A DNA stretch of 64,000 bases from an uncultured Clostridia bacterium (GTDB lineage: Bacteria > Bacillota > Clostridia > Oscillospirales > Ruminococcaceae). Positions 47,837-58,348 of this stretch are shown piece by piece (position 1 is the stretch's first letter; every line of letters begins with the position of its first letter). The stretch covers positions 1-64,000 of the forward strand of contig CANQYD010000004.1 in assembly GCA_947627985.1 (NCBI GenBank), given 5' to 3'. The notes beneath the pieces were generated by a model. That model was not told the DNA's origin. It worked only from the letters and a program-made list of their open reading frames with translations, and made no database searches. The translations under genes and the position numbers were made by a program.

Positions 47837-48637
47837 ATGCTTTCCCTGAAATTTTTCCCCCTGCCCGCAATTATCGGGCTTCTGGCGCTTTCCTTCATCG
47901 CGGGCGCCTGCATGGGCTCGTTTGTAAACTGCATTCAGCTCCGCATTAAGGATAAAAAATCGGTCCTCGGTCGCTCCGAGTGCCCAAACTGCGGTCACAG
48001 GCTCGGCTTTTTCGAGCTGATCCCCGTCTTTTCCTTCATCTTCCTGCGCGGCAAATGCAAAAACTGCAAGGCGAAAATCTCCCCGCGCTATTTTGCGGTC
48101 GAGCTCTCTTTCGGGCTCCTCTGGGCGCTTGCGGTCGTCTTTTTCGGCTGGCAGTGGCTCACGCTTGAATATTTGATTCTCTTTACGGTCTTAGCCGCCG
48201 AGTCCCTTTGGGATTTTGATATATTTGAAGTCCCCGATACTCTGCATATCATAGCGGCTGTTAATTTCCTGATCTTTTTGCCGACCCACCCCGAGCCGCT
48301 TTCCCGTCTGTTATGGGGGCTTGTGACAGGGCTTATCTACGGCGGCGCGCTGCTGCTTTTGTCTTTAGTCGCGGATAAGGTCTTCAAGAAGGATTCGATC
48401 GGCGGCGCGGACATCAAGCTTGTGGCGGTTTTAGGCTTATATTTCGGTTGGAAGTCGATGCTTTTGCTGATAATTTTAAGCTGTATTTTCGGGCTCCTGC
48501 TGTCTTTGATATTCAAAGCGGGACTGCAAAAGGAGTTTCCGTTCATTCCGGCGCTCTGTCTTTCGGCGGTGATATGTTCTGTCTGCGCCGACCCGCTGAT
48601 CAGCTGGTATATCGGTCTCTTTGCGCTGGAGCATTAA
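47837..48637 (+). CDS. pilD: Prepilin peptidase (A24 family)
   Basis: GSFVNCIQLRI, CPNCGHRLGFFELIPVFSFIFLRGKCKNCKAKIS, GGADIKLVAVLGLYFGW. Confidence 0.93.
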   Translation: MLSLKFFPLPAIIGLLALSFIAGACMGSFVNCIQLRIKDKKSVLGRSECPNCGHRLGFFELIPVFSFIFLRGKCKNCKAKISPRYFAVELSFGLLWALAVVFFGWQWLTLEYLILFTVLAAESLWDFDIFEVPDTLHIIAAVNFLIFLPTHPEPLSRLLWGLVTGLIYGGALLLLSLVADKVFKKDSIGGADIKLVAVLGLYFGWKSMLLLIILSCIFGLLLSLIFKAGLQKEFPFIPALCLSAVICSVCADPLISWYIGLFALEH

Positions 48638-48664
48638 GAAATCCATCCCACGGAGGTATTACAT

Positions 48665-49642
48665 ATGGCGAAAAAAGTAGCCGGCTTCGAGATCGGCTCC
48701 TATGCTGTACACATCGCCGTCGTGACGAAAAAGGGCGTGAAAAAGGTTGTGAACGAGCCTTTGCCCGAGGGCGCGGTGAGAGAGGGCAGGATAGTGAGTT
48801 ACGAAGCCCTTGCCGATTTTCTGAAACAGACCTGCAAAAAGCGCAAGCTTCATTTTGACGAAGCTTCTGTGATTTTGCCTTCGGGTCTGTGCTTCTGCCG
48901 CAGAATGCAGTGCCCTGTGATGACCCATGAGCAGCTGACGGTAAATCTTCCCTACGAATTCCGGGATTTCATAACCGCCGAGAAGGACCAATATTTTTAC
49001 GATTACGCGGTCTTAGACGTCATAAAAGACGAGGAGACAAATGAACCCCGCGAGCTTGATCTGATGTCCGCGGCGTGTTTAAAATCCACGGTAACCGACT
49101 ATAAGAACATGTTCCGCCGCGCCGGGATAAAGCTTAAGACCGCAATCCCGATAGAGATGGCGTTTACGAACTTAATGTCCAAAACAGACGAGCTGAGCAC
49201 CCACTGTCTGATTGATCTTGGGCACACAGCCGTGCGGTTATACATGTACAACGGCAGGAAGTTTGAAAATTCGCACGTCGTCGAATACGGCATGTCCACT
49301 TTAGACAACATAATCGCCGACGTCATGCACATAGACCCGTTTGTTGCGGCTTCCTACCGTGAAGCCGACCACGACGGCTGTCAGTCGCTTCCCGAGTGCG
49401 TGGAAGTATACCAGAATCTTGCAAACGAGATCCAAAGGGCGGTATACTTCTTCCGCTACAACAACCCGGACCTTGAGCTCGAGCATATCCATCTCTCGGG
49501 CGGCGGCGCAAACATCGCAAAGCTGAGAGAAGTCATGAGCGAGACGCTATCGATCCCGATCTTAGATTGCTCGGAGATCATCAGCGGCGACGCCGACGGC
49601 ATCGAAGCAGCCCTCGGGGCAGCCGGCTGTGCAATGCAGTAA
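48665..49642 (+). CDS. pilM: Type IV pilus assembly protein PilM
   Basis: KKVAGFEIGSYAVHIAVV, LIDLGHTAVRLYMYNGRKF, LSGGGANIAKLREVM. Confidence 0.87.
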   Translation: MAKKVAGFEIGSYAVHIAVVTKKGVKKVVNEPLPEGAVREGRIVSYEALADFLKQTCKKRKLHFDEASVILPSGLCFCRRMQCPVMTHEQLTVNLPYEFRDFITAEKDQYFYDYAVLDVIKDEETNEPRELDLMSAACLKSTVTDYKNMFRRAGIKLKTAIPIEMAFTNLMSKTDELSTHCLIDLGHTAVRLYMYNGRKFENSHVVEYGMSTLDNIIADVMHIDPFVAASYREADHDGCQSLPECVEVYQNLANEIQRAVYFFRYNNPDLELEHIHLSGGGANIAKLREVMSETLSIPILDCSEIISGDADGIEAALGAAGCAMQ

Positions 49643-49657
49643 AGGGGGCAGGAAAAG

Positions 49658-50524
49658 ATGAGCGAAAATACGGCAGTCAAAAAGCCCGCTAAAAAGCAGA
49701 TCAAAATTCCCACAAAAAAGACCCTCAACCTGCTTATCAAGGAAAAGACCCTCGCGAGCCCGACCCGGCTTATCCCGATACTCTTCATCATCGTCGCCGG
49801 AGCCTATCTCTTCTCAAGATATGCCGTCGCAGCCCGCCTTGAAAAGGTCAACCGCGCCGAGGCGGAGCTTGCCGACATGAAGAGCCAGCTTGAGATGATC
49901 CAGAACGCCTTCACCGATTACGATGAGGTTGAGGATCAGTACCGCCGCTACAGCTATGAGAATTTCGACCGCTCGATTCCCGACCGAGTCGATGTTCTGA
50001 ATATGATCGAAACGAGGCTTTTCCCGATCTGCAATATCCAGAGCCTCACGATCAACGGCAGGGACATGAACCTTATAATCAAGGACATCGACATGTCTAC
50101 CCTGACGATGATAAACGGAATGCTTTTGCAGGAGGAGCCGCTGATCGAGGAACTCAACATCACCTCCTACACCGATAACACCGGCACAAACAGCTCGGGT
50201 GAGGCGACGGTCACGGCGACCATCAACATCACCCTTGCTGACGCTTCAAATACATACACCCCGGGTCAGCTCGAATTTGACCCCGACGCCATCATAGCGG
50301 ACGGTCAGGCTCAGGCGGACGCGGAAGCTCAGGGCGGCGACGTTATCCCCGAAATAACGCCTCAGCCCCAGCCGCAGGTGATCCCGGAGGCACAGCCGGA
50401 AGTCACTGTCGCGCCCGAAGTTCAGCCGGAGGATACATCAGCCGAGGCTCAGTCGGCAGAGGATACGCAGCCCGCCGATACAGAGGCTGCGGGAGAAGTA
50501 AACGAGAGCGGAGGAGCGGAATAA
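49658..50524 (+). CDS. PilN-like protein with Pro/Glu-rich C-terminal tail
   Basis: Single TM, coiled coil, position between pilM and pilO-like; tail PEITPQPQPQVIPEAQPEVTVAPEVQPED. Confidence 0.65.
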   Translation: MSENTAVKKPAKKQIKIPTKKTLNLLIKEKTLASPTRLIPILFIIVAGAYLFSRYAVAARLEKVNRAEAELADMKSQLEMIQNAFTDYDEVEDQYRRYSYENFDRSIPDRVDVLNMIETRLFPICNIQSLTINGRDMNLIIKDIDMSTLTMINGMLLQEEPLIEELNITSYTDNTGTNSSGEATVTATINITLADASNTYTPGQLEFDPDAIIADGQAQADAEAQGGDVIPEITPQPQPQVIPEAQPEVTVAPEVQPEDTSAEAQSAEDTQPADTEAAGEVNESGGAE

Positions 50525-50525
50525 T

Positions 50526-51080
50526 ATGTTAATGCGAAGCTTTACAAAGCGCGAGAAGATAATCCTTCTGATACTCGTTCTCTTTCTGCTCGTCGGCTTT
50601 TACTTCCTCGTGATTCACTATCCCGTGACGACAAGGCTCGAGGAGATCGAGTCGGAGAAGCTGATGGTGGAGGATCAGACCAACCTCGCGATAACAAAGG
50701 GTCAGGTATATGTCAAGATGAAGAACGAGCTCAATGAGATATTTGCGCTTCCCTTCGACAAGATCACGGTCATGCCGGCTTTTGATAATCAGACCCAGCT
50801 GCTTTATAATTATCAGACGATTTTTGCTGACCTGAGCCCCGATTTAAGGCTCGGCGACGTCAAATTTGAAGGCGGGATAGCGGTGCGCACGGTCAGCTTC
50901 ACGGTCACGGTGCCCGATTTCGCGGCAGCCAAGGACTTCGTCAAAAAGCTCACCGGCACCGGGTTCAGATGCCTTCTCACAAACATCACCGTCGCGCCCG
51001 AGGAAGGCAACCTCGAGACCGACGCCATTCGCCTCTCGGGCAACATCGTGTTCTACGAGCTCGTCGGCGAGGAGTCCTGA
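50526..51080 (+). CDS. PilO-like protein
   Basis: Single TM, VTTRLEEIESEKLMVEDQ coiled coil, ferredoxin-like C-terminus; operon position. Confidence 0.68.
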   Translation: MLMRSFTKREKIILLILVLFLLVGFYFLVIHYPVTTRLEEIESEKLMVEDQTNLAITKGQVYVKMKNELNEIFALPFDKITVMPAFDNQTQLLYNYQTIFADLSPDLRLGDVKFEGGIAVRTVSFTVTVPDFAAAKDFVKKLTGTGFRCLLTNITVAPEEGNLETDAIRLSGNIVFYELVGEES

Positions 51081-51117
51081 TATAAATCGGAAAGTTTTTT
51101 GAATAGGGGGTTATTGC

Positions 51118-54100
51118 ATGAAGCTTTCCAGGAAATTTAAGGAAAAACTCGGCTTCACACTTGCTGAAGTCATGATAGTTGTTGCCATTTTGGCGATACT
51201 GACTGCCGTGGCGGCGCCGAATGTCGCGAAATACGCAAGGAGTATTCGCTTAAGGGAGTTAAACGATTCAGCCCGGGCGATCTACATGGCAGCCGAGCAT
51301 AAGTTCACAGCCGACGTAAATAAGGGCGTGAAGCTTTCGGAATCGCTGGAGCTTAAATCCGGCGACGGGTTGGAGCCTATCGCAGATAAACGATATAAGT
51401 TTGAACCATCTACTAATCCCGATGTAAAAATCCCCACAATGATGGGCTATGTCATCAACCGCTCGGGAGACAACAATAAGCTTGTGAACATTGTCGAGAG
51501 CGAGCTGGAAGAAAATAACTACATCGTCGAGTTTAACCCCGAAACCGGCGATGTTTACGGCGTTTTCTACTCTAATGAGACTGATTTTAAAGACGATGAA
51601 TATGCATATAACAACAGCACCTACAATGCAAATTCGGGCGTTTATTATAACGCCGTTCACGACGGACTGAAAAACGACAAGCTGATCGGCTTCTACGGCA
51701 ACGAGACCATCAAGCCGGACGAGGTCGGCACCCCCGTCGACCTCCAAAAGCCGAAGGTGGAGATCATCAATAAGGAGAAGCTGGTACTTAAGATCACGGC
51801 GCCGACGGGTGCAGATAAATATTTTGTCAAGGCGGACATTGACGGCAAGGAAATTATTCCTGCCGACGGAAAATGCTATATCAGCCCAAATCAGACTGTT
51901 GAGATTATTCTCGATAGTCTTTCCGGCGATTCGACAAAGCCTGCTATGTCCGGAGAACTTCAGCCGAAGTATGAAACATCTATCGATACATGGCTTGATG
52001 AGACTTCGGGAGTTTTTGCCGATTGCAAAGACGTCACCCTCACAGTCAGCTTTTACGATGAAAACGGCGTAGTGCGCGACCAGACCGTTACCAAAAAATT
52101 CAATCCTCTCTTTGCCGACGGTTCAAGCAATTCGACGGTGTATGTCGATTACGGTCGCCACCTGCAAAACCTCGAAAAGGCAAACCCCGCAAACGTCATT
52201 ATCCGCAGGACTATTGATTTTGATAATCCCGCCGGGAATTATGAGGGCTGGCAGGGCACTTATGGGGATAAGAAGTTTAAGGCTCTCAAATTACAAGATA
52301 AGACCGGCTTGACGATTTCTGCACCGTCGGGCGCCGAGATTCAGAATATAGATATTGAGGGAGTAATAGTATATGAAGATGAAGATGGAGATGAAGATAC
52401 GATTTACTCCGGCTTATTTACAGAATTTTCCGGAACGGCAAAGCAGCTTGTTTTTCGCAATCCCACAATCTCAGCCGGGACAGCCAGCGGAGTTTTAGCG
52501 GGAGTGTCAATGTTTTGTCCGAAAATAAAGGATATAAAAGTAATAAATCCTAATATTTATGGAGAGAATCAAGCAGGTGGACTGCTTGGGTCAGATTTAC
52601 AATCTACAATTGAAAATTGTGCCGTATACATCGAAGGAGACAGCAGTTCATGGAATGATCCGACGTCAGATCCGTACTCAAGCCATACTATTGTTTCAGA
52701 TAACTCTATACTGTCTACTGCCGGCGGAATTATAGGCTCAACAGTGGCAACTACTGTGAAGAATTCCTATGCCGCAGTAAAGATTCAAGGAGGATCAGCA
52801 GGCGGATTGATAGGCGCATGTATTGACCTTGAAGGAACTCAAACTACTATTGAAAACAGTTTCTCTGCCGGACATACATATTACGGAATATACAAGGGCA
52901 CTGCCAAAAAGGGAACGGCTGTAAATCTAACTGACAACGTGAGCGGGATAGATGCAGGCGGATTGGTAAGCTCGTTTCAAGGCGATCTTATACTCAAGGG
53001 AACAGTTTTTTCTTCTTGCTCAGTAAGCGGAAATACAGTCGATCCGCTGTATAATATTAGTAAAAGAGAGGGAGTAGAATATAAGGCAGCCTTCGACCCC
53101 AACACAGATACCGTCTACACCCTCGGCACCGCCTACAAAACCGACGGCGCCACCGTCACGGAGATCAAAAAATCCGCGGATACAAATGTCAAAACCGCAG
53201 ATCAAGTCATGTTTACGAAAGAGGCTGACTTCACCGTCGGCAAGCGCTACGACATGAAGGTCTCGAGCGTCTTCAAATACCCCGTGCCGGGCGACATGAT
53301 CATGCACGGCGACTGGTGCAACACCGAGGACATCACGGGCTTCATTTACTGGGAAAAAGAGGAAACCGACGATTACCGCATTCAAGCCCTCTGGTACGGC
53401 AACGGCAAGCCCGAGGAGCTCAAAATCCCCGCAGCCAATCAGCTCTGCAAAGAGCAGGACGGCAAAAATATCAGCGATTATGGCTACGCCGCTTTCACCA
53501 TTGGAGGCTCGCTTGATAATCTTGTTGAATTTAAGGACGCAGGCGGCAACGATATAGATGATGCAATAAAGTCTTTAGATGCCACATCTGCCTCTCCGAT
53601 TGTTGACGGAATCAGGAAGATTTTGAAAGAAAGCGACGAGCTCAAGGACAAGATTTCAAATGTTGAAGATGTCAAGATGAATATCTACAGCGGGATCGAC
53701 GTGGGCAAGGGTCTTGTCACGGCTACCGTCAGCGGGCATGATTACACCTTCGCGCCCGATTTCTACACGATTTATGCCGATCAGGACGGCAACCATGCCG
53801 GCACGATTAAAGATGAGTACGGCATTCGCACGGAGCAGCAGCTTCGCAATATCAGCGCCTCGGGAAATATTTCTAATCTTGATAAAAATTACAAGCAGTC
53901 TCACGACATCAATCTTAAAGACGATACGACCGGGCTTACCCCCATCGGCGACAGCACAAACAAATTCACCGGCACCTACAACGGCGGCAGCTACAGAATC
54001 ATCAACGCAAAAATCAACTCGACCGACACCACCGAAAACGCCGGTCTTTTCGGCGTGACCGACGGCGCGCAGCTTGAGAATATCGTGATGTTTGTTGAGG

Positions 54101-56115
54101 CTGCGGCAGCTGAGAATTTCGTAGAAATTAAGGGCAAAAACGTCGGCGTAATTGTTGGAAATGCCGAAAATGCCGAAAATGCGGGCAAGATCACAAACTG
54201 CGTTGCGGCGGGGTACACGGTTATCGGCAGTGAAAATTCCGGCGGAATCGCGGGCATTTCGGCGTGCCCGATAACAAACTGCGAGGCGAATGTAAGCCTT
54301 AGCGGAGACGGCAACGTCGGCGGCATTGTCGGCGAGGCTACGGCAAAAGTTGATAATTGTTATGCATTGGTTCACGGATATGACGGCAAAGCCGATGAAA
54401 CATTAGGAGGAATCGCGGGCGCAATCAGCGAGGTCACTAATTGTTATGTTATTTTCTCGGGGCAGATTTCCGGGTATCCGGTGGCGAAAGGAATAGACAA
54501 TAGCACTAACTACTTTGCAAGTGATGATGGATATTGCTCGATAAGTTCAAGTTATACAGAAGTGGGAACAGGCTTACATCTTTATAATGCAAAAGCGGGA
54601 GATTCTACATTATCTGTTGAAAAGAAGAAACTTGATAGTCAGATTTCTTATACAGTAGATATAAACAAGGATGAAACAAATAAATATGATTTTGCTGCTG
54701 TAGTTAAAGATTATGTATCAGGCAAAACCGCAGGAAAAGATGTTTATGTTCATTACGGACCTGTGCCGATAGAAGCAGATACGTCGGGAGGTTATTTGTC
54801 AAACGGACCTTTAGCAGGTGTATTTAATTTCTATTATAGTTACAAATGGATGTCCAACAGTTATGATGGGCTTATGGTTTATAATAAATTTGGAAAGATT
54901 TATACTTCTGAATATAAAGGAACGCCTATTGCTTCGGAACAGTTAAATTCAGAAAAGCCAATCGGAGTATTTGTCTTAAAGGCATATGACCCTTCGGGAA
55001 GCATTATGAGTCCATTGGATTACGGACTTAGAATAGAAGTAAATGGCATCACTTGGAGTTCGTTCGAGCTTATGGAGAATGCCTCAGTAACTCAAGGTGA
55101 TGGATATTTGTTCTATCCACGTGATAGTAACGATCATATTATTGATAAATTGCAAGATACTACTTATCCCGGACATGGTCGCTTTACTAATCCGTCGCAA
55201 AGATTTTCGTTCTGGAAGATAACAGGGATAGAGCCTGAAAATGTAAACACGATTGAGATTTTCTATACTCCTGATGGCGAAAAAGAGGGCAGAATACTGC
55301 TGACAAAACGTGAGGACGATTTTGATGCGATAATACCTAAAGCATATGTTGATGATAGAATACCACCTGTTGTTGGTGCATTTTACGTTCATAAGCAGTC
55401 AGCTGAGGGTAGCGGATACTATGCAAGAGCAATGCTTAGTAATGGAGCTGCTATTGTTCCGAGCATTTCCACTTGGGATTTTGATAATAAACTGGGAATA
55501 GTGGTAGAGACCTCAAGATTGGCGTATGATTTAGACTATATTGTAGTGTACTATGATTATACTCCTTATAAGCTTACGCAATGGGATGGCGCAACAAATA
55601 TGGAAGATTTTGAGGGATATACGCTATTTTTAATGGACGAAATAATATTCGACGAAAGCGTTGGAGCGTTGCCTACCAATTTCAATATTGAAATTGGATA
55701 TGGTTCAAAATTGATTTATTTTGCTAAAGAAGGAAATGGAGTTCCGGATGCGTCCGTTTATGCTCCAAAAGAAATACGTGCTAAAATCGGTACAGTTATT
55801 TATTACAAAGATAACTCTGGTAATCTTGTGGCGAAGGCACAAATGGGTGATGGTAAGTATATAGGAGATTCCACAGGTGAAATGCAGGATTTAGGATTTA
55901 TATTAAGTTCTGATATACCGATAAGCGATGTTACTATTACCATAAAAGACAAAAATTACCAAATTGTAAGTGCCCCAAGCATAGTCAATCAAGAATTGTT
56001 TAATGGTTATAGTTTATATCTTTTAGTCGATCAAAATGGGGCGCCCATTCCCGAAGATTTTAAATTGACAATAAACTACAGAGGAGCCACAGCATTAACA
56101 TCAAGCAAGTTTTAA
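51118..56115 (+). CDS. Giant (1665 aa) prepilin-like protein with GLUG-type repeats, candidate pilus tip adhesin
   Basis: EKLGFTLAEVMIVVAILAILTAVAAPNVAKYARSI; repeats GGLLGSDLQSTIENCAVY, GGIIGSTVATTVKNSYAAV, GGIAGISACPITNCEANV, GGIVGEATAKVDNCYALV. Confidence 0.8.
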   Translation: MKLSRKFKEKLGFTLAEVMIVVAILAILTAVAAPNVAKYARSIRLRELNDSARAIYMAAEHKFTADVNKGVKLSESLELKSGDGLEPIADKRYKFEPSTNPDVKIPTMMGYVINRSGDNNKLVNIVESELEENNYIVEFNPETGDVYGVFYSNETDFKDDEYAYNNSTYNANSGVYYNAVHDGLKNDKLIGFYGNETIKPDEVGTPVDLQKPKVEIINKEKLVLKITAPTGADKYFVKADIDGKEIIPADGKCYISPNQTVEIILDSLSGDSTKPAMSGELQPKYETSIDTWLDETSGVFADCKDVTLTVSFYDENGVVRDQTVTKKFNPLFADGSSNSTVYVDYGRHLQNLEKANPANVIIRRTIDFDNPAGNYEGWQGTYGDKKFKALKLQDKTGLTISAPSGAEIQNIDIEGVIVYEDEDGDEDTIYSGLFTEFSGTAKQLVFRNPTISAGTASGVLAGVSMFCPKIKDIKVINPNIYGENQAGGLLGSDLQSTIENCAVYIEGDSSSWNDPTSDPYSSHTIVSDNSILSTAGGIIGSTVATTVKNSYAAVKIQGGSAGGLIGACIDLEGTQTTIENSFSAGHTYYGIYKGTAKKGTAVNLTDNVSGIDAGGLVSSFQGDLILKGTVFSSCSVSGNTVDPLYNISKREGVEYKAAFDPNTDTVYTLGTAYKTDGATVTEIKKSADTNVKTADQVMFTKEADFTVGKRYDMKVSSVFKYPVPGDMIMHGDWCNTEDITGFIYWEKEETDDYRIQALWYGNGKPEELKIPAANQLCKEQDGKNISDYGYAAFTIGGSLDNLVEFKDAGGNDIDDAIKSLDATSASPIVDGIRKILKESDELKDKISNVEDVKMNIYSGIDVGKGLVTATVSGHDYTFAPDFYTIYADQDGNHAGTIKDEYGIRTEQQLRNISASGNISNLDKNYKQSHDINLKDDTTGLTPIGDSTNKFTGTYNGGSYRIINAKINSTDTTENAGLFGVTDGAQLENIVMFVEAAAAENFVEIKGKNVGVIVGNAENAENAGKITNCVAAGYTVIGSENSGGIAGISACPITNCEANVSLSGDGNVGGIVGEATAKVDNCYALVHGYDGKADETLGGIAGAISEVTNCYVIFSGQISGYPVAKGIDNSTNYFASDDGYCSISSSYTEVGTGLHLYNAKAGDSTLSVEKKKLDSQISYTVDINKDETNKYDFAAVVKDYVSGKTAGKDVYVHYGPVPIEADTSGGYLSNGPLAGVFNFYYSYKWMSNSYDGLMVYNKFGKIYTSEYKGTPIASEQLNSEKPIGVFVLKAYDPSGSIMSPLDYGLRIEVNGITWSSFELMENASVTQGDGYLFYPRDSNDHIIDKLQDTTYPGHGRFTNPSQRFSFWKITGIEPENVNTIEIFYTPDGEKEGRILLTKREDDFDAIIPKAYVDDRIPPVVGAFYVHKQSAEGSGYYARAMLSNGAAIVPSISTWDFDNKLGIVVETSRLAYDLDYIVVYYDYTPYKLTQWDGATNMEDFEGYTLFLMDEIIFDESVGALPTNFNIEIGYGSKLIYFAKEGNGVPDASVYAPKEIRAKIGTVIYYKDNSGNLVAKAQMGDGKYIGDSTGEMQDLGFILSSDIPISDVTITIKDKNYQIVSAPSIVNQELFNGYSLYLLVDQNGAPIPEDFKLTINYRGATALTSSKF

Positions 56116-56139
56116 TCCCCCCCGAAAGGACCCACCGCG

Positions 56140-57108
56140 ATGAAAAAATTGTTAGCAAAATTGAATAGCCGGAGCGGGGCGTCCATTCTGCTGGCGCTGC
56201 TGCTGTTCCTCGTTTGCGCGCTCGCCGGCGCCGCCGCCATCACCGCCTCGGCGTCGAACGTCGGGCGCTACAGCTACCTCGAGGGCGACCAGCAGCAATA
56301 CCTCTCGGCTGCCTCCGCGGCAAAGCTCATTCGCTCCCAGCTCGACGGGCTCAAGGCGGAGGGGAAGTATTCTGCAAGTGCTAAGGCGGATGAAGTAGCC
56401 GGGGACATCGTGCTTGATGAATCGACTTTGCAAATGCAGCTTGTTAATGCGGTTTTTACCGAGCCCTCTGAATTTACAGTCAAGCGTAATGACGATACAA
56501 TTTCCAATATGGCTAAAGACGCCGCAGGTCTCTTTAAAGATGATCTGGAAAAATTCGTTAAGAGCGCGTTCTATAAGTATATCACGGAGGATTACATCGG
56601 CAACGGCAAAGAGCTTTGGGATAAGGCTTTTGCGACTAAAAACGAAGCGTATTCAAAAGTTATTGAGGAATATTCCGGCAAATGCAAATACGAATTCACC
56701 TTGACGTGTGACGGTATTAAGAATGGCGATGATCCTGCCGAGGTCAGCGTGGTCATGGAAATTTCCGATATGGTCGAGCAGTTCAGCAAGTCGGCGACCA
56801 AGGACATCAGCATCACCGTGTCCTGCGAAGATACGGTTTTCGAGCTGACCGGCGAGGTCAAGACCGAGGTTGATTGCAAGGACGCTGACGCTACGCCGAT
56901 CGAGAGGAAGTATAAGGTTCCAAAGGACCCGGCGGCATACATACCGCCAGACTCAGGAATTCCTGTAGACCCTGCGGATCCTTCACAGGAGATGGTAGAA
57001 ATACCGATTACGAGCAATATGGTTATCGACAGCGAGGTCACGGTCACAGTCAGCTTCGACATCGACAGCGTGATCAGCAGGCAGAGTGAGGAGGGCGAGG
57101 CGCCATGA
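56140..57108 (+). CDS. PilX/GspK-like minor pilin
   Basis: NSRSGASILLALLLFLVCALAGAAAITASASNVGRYSY. Confidence 0.65.
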   Translation: MKKLLAKLNSRSGASILLALLLFLVCALAGAAAITASASNVGRYSYLEGDQQQYLSAASAAKLIRSQLDGLKAEGKYSASAKADEVAGDIVLDESTLQMQLVNAVFTEPSEFTVKRNDDTISNMAKDAAGLFKDDLEKFVKSAFYKYITEDYIGNGKELWDKAFATKNEAYSKVIEEYSGKCKYEFTLTCDGIKNGDDPAEVSVVMEISDMVEQFSKSATKDISITVSCEDTVFELTGEVKTEVDCKDADATPIERKYKVPKDPAAYIPPDSGIPVDPADPSQEMVEIPITSNMVIDSEVTVTVSFDIDSVISRQSEEGEAP

Positions 57109-57422
57109 AAAAAATTGCCCGAAAACTGAGGTCGCGCAGAGGCGAGACCCTCACCGAAATGCTGGTCTCCATCGTGATTCTGGGGCTTTCCATCGCGATG
57201 ATGGCGACGATGATCATCACCTCGACCAAAATCACCGAGCGCTCGACCGCCAAGGACAGGGAATATCAGGATCAGCTTTCTGCTGCCGAGGCGCAGGAAA
57301 CATCATCAGCCACAGGAAATGTGACAATTGAGGATTCATTAGGTGTAAAAAAAGTTGACATTCAAGTTGATATTTTCGGTGAAGAGGGCGAGCTGAAATC
57401 CTACAAAATCAGCGAGCCGTAA
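57105..57422 (+). CDS. Minor pilin (prepilin-type signal)
   Basis: RSRRGETLTEMLVSIVILGLSIAMMATMII; overlaps preceding stop. Confidence 0.75.
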   Translation: MKKIARKLRSRRGETLTEMLVSIVILGLSIAMMATMIITSTKITERSTAKDREYQDQLSAAEAQETSSATGNVTIEDSLGVKKVDIQVDIFGEEGELKSYKISEP

Positions 57423-57434
57423 GGGGGGTCGGCG

Positions 57435-58037
57435 ATGAAAAAAATATTTAAACGGCTTAAAAATCGCGCCGGGCTCACGCTCACCGAGATGCTGGTCACG
57501 GTGCTGATTCTTACAATCTTTTCCTCCGCGGTGCTGACCGGTATGACGACGGCGCTGTCGGTTCGGCGGGACAACATCATGGCAAACGACGCCGAAATCA
57601 TAGCGTCGATGACCGTCACCTATATCACGAACGAGCTGAGGACGGCGTCGGATATCAAGGTTGAGGGCGATTCCGTGACTTACCAGAGCAACGAAAGCGG
57701 CTTCAAGAACGTCACTCTGAAGCTTGACGGCGGGCAGCTGGTAATGGTTGTCAAAGACGGCAACGCCGCAGAGGGCGCAGATGATAAGGGCGAGATTCAT
57801 GTCTTTAGTGACGCGGCATATTCTGACAATAGCGTCAAAAAATTGAGTATTCAGGACTTGAATTTTGAGCAAAAAGGCGAATCTGTCAAGGTGACTTTTG
57901 GCGTAGGTTATGATGACGGCGGGAAGACGGTGAAGATCGCGACTGCTGACACCGAGTTCAACGTCGGGCTGATGAACGGCGTGAAAGATGAGGATGAAGG
58001 CGATGGCGAGCCGGATCCGACACTTCCGGGAGCATAA
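57435..58037 (+). CDS. Minor pilin (prepilin-type signal)
   Basis: KNRAGLTLTEMLVTVLILTIFSSAVLTGMTTAL. Confidence 0.78.
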   Translation: MKKIFKRLKNRAGLTLTEMLVTVLILTIFSSAVLTGMTTALSVRRDNIMANDAEIIASMTVTYITNELRTASDIKVEGDSVTYQSNESGFKNVTLKLDGGQLVMVVKDGNAAEGADDKGEIHVFSDAAYSDNSVKKLSIQDLNFEQKGESVKVTFGVGYDDGGKTVKIATADTEFNVGLMNGVKDEDEGDGEPDPTLPGA

Positions 58038-58113
58038 ATGAATAATGCAGTAAAGCAGCTTGGGTGATGTGCCGGGCTGCTATTTTTGGGGGTATGGGTG
58101 AAAAGGGGGTACC

Positions 58114-58194
58114 GGGCGAAGCCCCCGACGCCGAAGGCGTCGGCTGCCGCAACGAAGTTGCGGCAGAAGCCGTGCCACGGCTTGGGCTTCGCCC
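58114..58194. repeat. Cloverleaf-like three-arm hairpin element, copy 5
   Basis: Outer GGGCGAAGCCC/GGGCTTCGCCC; arms CCGACGCC-GAA-GGCGTCGG, CTGCCGCAAC-GAA-GTTGCGGCAG, AGCCGTG-CCACGGCT. Confidence 0.8.
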
Positions 58195-58348
58195 ATGCCT
58201 TCTGCTCCTATCAAAGCTGTGTGGTGTGCAGGAGGTTGGGAACAGGGTTGGGTGCAGCCGCCAAACTTCGATAGAAACAGAAGGTTTAATATCAGAATCT
58301 GACCTCTGCCTTCTGCATTCTGTCCTCTGTGCAGGAGGAGGGGGTACC

